64,000 nt of DNA, taken from Stackebrandtia albiflava. Lineage in GTDB: Bacteria > Actinomycetota > Actinomycetes > Mycobacteriales > Micromonosporaceae. The stretch spans positions 682,001 to 746,000 of the forward strand of contig NZ_VLLL01000006.1 in the NCBI RefSeq assembly GCF_007994225.1. Direction: 5' to 3'. The notes below the pieces were generated by a model that ran no database searches, was not told where the DNA came from, and saw only the letters and a program-made list of their open reading frames with translations. This document shows, in pieces, positions 60,266-64,000 of this stretch. The translations under genes were made by a program, and so were the position numbers. Position 1 is the first letter of the stretch, and every line of letters starts with the position of its first letter.

Positions 60266-60820
60266 TCACACGTCGCGCCCCGACAGCTTGTCCCGCAACC
60301 GGTCGATGAGCCCCGCTCCGGGCGCCAACAACATGTTCGCCGGAGGTGTGTCCGGCGCGCTCGGGTGCGGCCGGGTCGGCGCGATCTTCTTAGCCCGGAT
60401 CACCTTCTCGCCCAACTCCTCCAACTGTTCACGGCTGCACGCCGCCGCCAGTTTCGGCAGCAGGTCGGACTCCTCCTCCTCGACGTGGTGCCGGATCGCC
60501 CCCGTCAGTTCGTTGAGCGTCGTCTCGAAGCCCGGGTCGGTCGCCGGAATGTCCTCCAGCCGCTTCATGATCCGCTCCGCCTCGGCGTGCTCCTCGATCT
60601 CGTGGTCGGCGATCTCACCGCCGCCCGGCACGTGTTCCCGCACGGCCGGATACATGTACATCTCCTCCGCCACCGAGTGCCGGACCAACTCCGCGATCAC
60701 GTGATCGGCGAGGTCACGCCGGTGTTCGGGCGTGCCCAGCCGGCCCTCCAGCTCGGTGAACACCGCCTCGACCTCGCGGTGGTCCTTGGTGATGACGTCG
60801 ATCAGGTTGTGGCCCGTCAT
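60266..60820 (-). CDS. Hemerythrin HHE-domain protein
   Basis: A 184-residue four-helix bundle protein with the metal ligands of the hemerythrin/HHE family: LIDVITKDHREVEAVFTELE, VRHSVAEEMYMYPAVREHVP, IADHEIEEHAEAERIM, and IRHHVEEEESDLLPKLAAAC. It binds a di-iron centre and may sense or bind oxygen or NO. A Pro-rich C-terminal tail is probably disordered. The convergent MarR gene ends 28 bp away. No partner suggests a defined role. Confidence 0.92.
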   Translation of the reverse strand: MTGHNLIDVITKDHREVEAVFTELEGRLGTPEHRRDLADHVIAELVRHSVAEEMYMYPAVREHVPGGGEIADHEIEEHAEAERIMKRLEDIPATDPGFETTLNELTGAIRHHVEEEESDLLPKLAAACSREQLEELGEKVIRAKKIAPTRPHPSAPDTPPANMLLAPGAGLIDRLRDKLSGRDV

Positions 60821-60901
60821 GTCTCCTCCTGTTCGTGGATCCCCATCACGCCTACCCACTCAGGAGCATCCCGACACCGCCGTGCCCGCTACGCTGCCCG
60901 G

Positions 60902-61369
60902 ATGCCGATCCGCCGTTACCGTGACACCGACGCCGCCGCCACCCTCGCCGTGTTCCGCCGGGCGGTGACGGTGACCGCCGCAGCCGACTACGCGCCCGAC
61001 CAGATCCGGGCGTGGGCCGCCGCCGACGAGACCGAGTGGGGCCGCCGCCGCGCCGCCACCCACACCCTCGTCGCCGAGGTCGACGGCCGGGTCGCCGGAT
61101 TCACCGACGTCGACGACCACGGCCTGGTGGACATGATGTTCGTCGATCCCGGCCACGCCCGCAGCGGCGTCGCGACCGCGCTGCTGGCCGCGGTCGTCGC
61201 CCACGCCACGGCGACCGGGCTGCCCGAGTTGACCACCCACGCCAGCCGCACCGCCCGGCCGTTCTTCGAGCGGCACGGTTTCACCGTCACGGAGCGGCGC
61301 CACCCGGTGGTACGCGGGGTGCGGCTGGAGAACTTCGCGATGCGCCGCGCGATCGATCCCGCCGGATAG
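60902..61369 (+). CDS. GNAT N-acetyltransferase
   Basis: A 155-residue acetyltransferase: starts MPIRRYRDTDAAATLAVFRR, with LVDMMFVDPGHARSGVATAL (acetyl-CoA loop R-S-G-V-A) and FFERHGFTVTERRHPVVRGV at the end. The pattern V-R-G-V-x-L-x-N-F-A-M resembles the YafP-type group. The substrate is unknown. It is divergent from the hemerythrin gene. Confidence 0.9.
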   Translation: MPIRRYRDTDAAATLAVFRRAVTVTAAADYAPDQIRAWAAADETEWGRRRAATHTLVAEVDGRVAGFTDVDDHGLVDMMFVDPGHARSGVATALLAAVVAHATATGLPELTTHASRTARPFFERHGFTVTERRHPVVRGVRLENFAMRRAIDPAG

Positions 61370-61457
61370 CGGAAGACTTCCGTCGCCGCTCGCGCATACT
61401 CGGCGGCCCCGCCGGGTATGCGACGGGGGAGAGGACCCGAGGCGAGGCGGTGGAGTG

Positions 61458-61790
61458 ATGACGCGGCACGGGAACCGCGTCGCGGAAGGCGGCGGGCCGC
61501 TCCACACGGCCTGGCCTCGTGAACCCCGTAACGGCCCGCGACGGTCCTCGCCCCGCGACCGGGCCGGCCTGCCCGGCTTCACCGTCGCCACCGTGGCCGT
61601 GATCCTGGTGGCGGTGCCGGTCGCCGCGCTGCTGGGTCCGGTCCTCGCCGGACTGTTCGCGGGATTGTTCTCCGGCGACGAGCCGGTCCTCATGCTGGGG
61701 ACGGTGTTGGCGACGACTCTCCGACTGCTCGGCGCCTCCGCCGTGTTCGGGCTGGTGTGGTGGCTGGTTCGCGGCGTGTCCGCCGGTTGA
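61458..61790 (+). CDS. Small membrane protein of unknown function
   Basis: A 110-residue frame with a Pro/Arg-rich cytoplasmic start (TAWPREPRNGPRRSSPRDRA) and two membrane helices (TVATVAVILVAVPVAALLGP; ASAVFGLVWWLVRGVSAG). Purine-rich GGTGGAG precedes the ATG at 61458. No family recognised. It is 178 bp before asnB on the same strand and could be independent of it. Composition and helices favour a real gene, but not strongly. Confidence 0.5.
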   Translation: MTRHGNRVAEGGGPLHTAWPREPRNGPRRSSPRDRAGLPGFTVATVAVILVAVPVAALLGPVLAGLFAGLFSGDEPVLMLGTVLATTLRLLGASAVFGLVWWLVRGVSAG

Positions 61791-61967
61791 ACGGCCGCCT
61801 CCTGGAGCGGTTCGACGCCCGGCACGGCGACGGATCCCGCCAATCGGCTGCGTCGCGGCCCGGAATGGTGTCGGCTGGACTTCAGCATCACCGCGGTCCC
61901 GTCGTGGACCGCCACGGACATCGAGGACTGACCGGGATAGGGGCCAGAACCAGGGGGGACGTAAGGA

Positions 61968-64000
61968 ATGTGCGGAATCGGGGGATATGTCGGCTTCATC
62001 GACGAGGACGCGATGCCGATGCTGCGGCGCATGGCCGACGCCATGGTGCATCGCGGCCCGGACGGTGAGGGATACGCCGTCGGAAGGGACTTCGGACTGG
62101 CCCACCGGCGACTGGCGGTCATCGACCGGGAGACCGGCGACCAGCCGATGTGGAGTCCGGACGGCCGGTACGCCATCGTCTACAACGGCGAGGTGTACAA
62201 CTTCCGGGAGCTGCGGTACGAACTGACCACACTCGGATACGAGTTCACCACCAACAGCGACACCGAGGTGGTGCTCATCGCGTGGCGGCACTGGAACGAC
62301 CTCGCCTTCGACAAGTTCAACGGCATGTTCGCGCTGGCCATCGCCGACACCGAGTCGGGGAAGGTCGTACTGGCGCGCGACCAGTTCGGCATCAAACCGC
62401 TGTACATCGCGCAACCCCGCACCGGCACCGTCGTGTTCGGCAGCGAGTTCCGGCCGATATTCGCCTCCCACCTGGTGCCACGTGAACCCGACGACGTCAC
62501 CGTGTACCGGTACCTGCGGTTCCGGGTCCACGACGACACCGAGCGCACCTTCTTCCGGGGCGTCACCCGGCTGCTGCCCGGAGAACGCGCCGTCATCACA
62601 CCCGACGGCGTCGTCCAGCGCGACACCTACACGCGGCTCTACTCCGACCTGGCGGCGCTCGCCTCGAAACGGGAACCGTACGAGGCGCGCACCGTCAGCC
62701 GGTTCGACGCCGAACTGCGCACCGCGATCCGCCGCCGCCTGGTCGCCGACGTGCCCGTCGGCACCGCCCTGTCCGGCGGCCTCGACTCCTCCACGGTCGT
62801 CGCCGTCACCAACCAGTTGTTGACCGACGCCGACCGGGACGCCGCCGCGGTCGGCAGCCGGCAACAGACATTCTCGGCGGTGTTCCCCGGCCAGCTCAAC
62901 GACGAGGAACGGTACGTGGACGCGCTGGCGGCGCGCTGCCGCCACAACCTGCGGGTCCACAAGGTCAACCCGCACGCCGACCGGTTCCTCGCCGACATGA
63001 GCGACTTCATCCTCACGCAGGAGGAACCGGTCATCTCCACCGGCCCGTACGCGCAGTACTGCGTCATGCGGGAGGCGTCCCGGCACGTCACCGTCATGAT
63101 CGACGGACAGGGCGCCGACGAGATGATGGCCGGATACGTCCCCTACCACCTGGTGTACCTGCGGCAGTTGTGGCGCCGCGGGCAACGCGGCCGGGCGCTG
63201 CGCGAACTCGCCGGGTCGCTCGACGTGCTGTGGCGGCTCGGCAGGTTCTCCGTAGCCGACCGGCTGCACCGCCGCTCCAGGGTGCCGGTGACCGGCCTGT
63301 TGAACCGGGCGTTCGCGCGGCGACACCACGACGAACGGTTCGACGTCATCGACGACGACCTCAAGGCACGCCTGCAGGACGACATCTTCCGGCACAGCCT
63401 GCAGTCGCTACTGCGCTACGAGGACCGCAACACCATGCGGTTCTCGGTCGAGGGCCGTGTGCCGTTCCTGGATGCCAACCTGCTGCGCCACCTGTGGCGG
63501 CACGACGACTCGATGATCATCAGGCGCGGCTGGAACAAGCGCGCGCTGCGCGACGCGACCCGTGCCCTGCTGCCACCGGTCATCAACCGCCGCCGCAACA
63601 AGATCGGCTTCACCACACCCGAGGAGGCGTGGTTCCTGCGGATGAAGAACTCGCTGCACGAGATCTTCACGTCGGAGTCGTTCGGCAGGCGCCGTTACTT
63701 CGACCAGGCGGCCGTGGTGCGGGCGTTCCGCGCGTACCTGGCGGGCCGGGCCAGCGCCGAGACCATGACGTTCTGGCGGCTGCTCAACGTGGAACTGTGG
63801 ATGCGCACCTTCATCGACCAGGACCCGAACGCGATCCGCCACGACATCGAGAACATCATCACCGACGAGGGCTCCCAACCGGGCATGCACCCTCAGGCGC
63901 CGCCCAAGAGCGACTTCACCCCCAACGAGGGGAAGGACCTGGTCACCGCCGACGGAAGGTGGGTGCGTTACCCGCTGCGCTGCGACCTGGTCGGAAAGGG
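61968..64000 (+). CDS. asnB: Asparagine synthase (glutamine-hydrolysing), 3' end outside window
   Basis: Makes asparagine from aspartate, glutamine and ATP. The catalytic Cys is residue 2 (MCGIGGYVGF). The glutaminase domain has DAMVHRGPDGEG, and VYNGEVYNFRELRYEL. The synthetase domain has the pyrophosphate loop VPVGTALSGGLDSSTVVAVT and SVEGRVPFLDANLLRHLWRH. After about residue 640, where actinobacterial AsnB normally ends, the frame continues: SDFTPNEGKDLVTADGRWVR and onward past the window end. That extension may be a second domain; its nature cannot be judged from the visible part. Confidence 0.94.
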   Translation, partial: MCGIGGYVGFIDEDAMPMLRRMADAMVHRGPDGEGYAVGRDFGLAHRRLAVIDRETGDQPMWSPDGRYAIVYNGEVYNFRELRYELTTLGYEFTTNSDTEVVLIAWRHWNDLAFDKFNGMFALAIADTESGKVVLARDQFGIKPLYIAQPRTGTVVFGSEFRPIFASHLVPREPDDVTVYRYLRFRVHDDTERTFFRGVTRLLPGERAVITPDGVVQRDTYTRLYSDLAALASKREPYEARTVSRFDAELRTAIRRRLVADVPVGTALSGGLDSSTVVAVTNQLLTDADRDAAAVGSRQQTFSAVFPGQLNDEERYVDALAARCRHNLRVHKVNPHADRFLADMSDFILTQEEPVISTGPYAQYCVMREASRHVTVMIDGQGADEMMAGYVPYHLVYLRQLWRRGQRGRALRELAGSLDVLWRLGRFSVADRLHRRSRVPVTGLLNRAFARRHHDERFDVIDDDLKARLQDDIFRHSLQSLLRYEDRNTMRFSVEGRVPFLDANLLRHLWRHDDSMIIRRGWNKRALRDATRALLPPVINRRRNKIGFTTPEEAWFLRMKNSLHEIFTSESFGRRRYFDQAAVVRAFRAYLAGRASAETMTFWRLLNVELWMRTFIDQDPNAIRHDIENIITDEGSQPGMHPQAPPKSDFTPNEGKDLVTADGRWVRYPLRCDLVGK

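Overview
This 64 kb window is a chromosomal segment of a high-GC actinomycete. Codons are strongly GC-rich in the third position, and GTG starts and 4-nt ATGA/GTGA overlaps are frequent. The content is actinobacterial: an inositol-3-phosphate synthase of the mycothiol type, a DLW-39 protein, DUF5318 next to a bifunctional penicillin-binding protein, DUF397/XRE pairs, SpoIIE-type phosphatases and a RamB-type regulator. The gene set would fit Micromonosporales or Glycomycetales, but that placement is inference.

Layout. 1-5.8 kb: an HTH fragment, an AEC transporter, and the glyoxylate bypass (ramB-like regulator divergent from aceA-aceB). 5.8-7.8 kb: a small cassette on the minus strand in the order MauE-like membrane protein, TlpA/MauD-like thioredoxin, S26 signal-peptidase-like protein, then a 52-residue cysteine-ended peptide. 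8.3-10.8 kb: a SnoaL-like protein, an ECF sigma factor with its DGPF partner, and a 60-residue peptide with ten cysteines. 11-15.8 kb: a complete D-lactate-type glycopeptide resistance set, vanHAX convergent with vanRS, with a shared direct-repeat box in front of both units. 15.9-20.1 kb: small genes, tRNA-Ala, an SDR, an I36-like secreted protein and tRNA-Ser. 20-31 kb: a secreted subtilase, ino1 with a PadR regulator, DUF5318 plus PBP, and an acyl-CoA dehydrogenase. 31-46 kb: signalling genes (PP2C phosphatase, histidine kinase/response regulator), dcd, two MscS/CmpX-type membrane proteins, an FdhF/YdeP oxidoreductase, a YbjN protein, a beta-oxidation pair and a DMT transporter, with tRNA-Gly. 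46.7-50 kb: tRNA-Glu and tRNA-Asp, followed by a 2,984-bp islet bounded by direct repeats of the tRNA-Asp 3' end and its terminator; it carries a GntR-TetR fusion regulator, a GNAT enzyme and an alpha/beta hydrolase. 50-64 kb: an APH-like kinase, an NlpC/P60 hydrolase, a third cysteine-ended peptide, a probable structured leader RNA before a MerR-like gene, a GAF-SpoIIE phosphatase, DUF397-DUF397-XRE, an MFS/MarR pair, a hemerythrin and a partial asnB with a C-terminal extension.

The most interesting feature is a putative disulfide-rich peptide system. Three small genes (5847-6005, 10601-10783, 52169-52354) encode peptides of 52-61 residues with a short non-Sec-like leader, Ala-rich residues before or near the first Cys (at position 25 or 26), an even number of cysteines, and Cys as the very last residue. 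Each gene has a Shine-Dalgarno sequence and a strong intrinsic-terminator hairpin 12-27 nt after its stop. The first lies beside MauE, TlpA and S26 homologues, whose family functions (disulfide formation and cleavage after small residues) match what such peptides would need. The other two appear to be dispersed paralogues: their leaders align without gaps over 25 positions.
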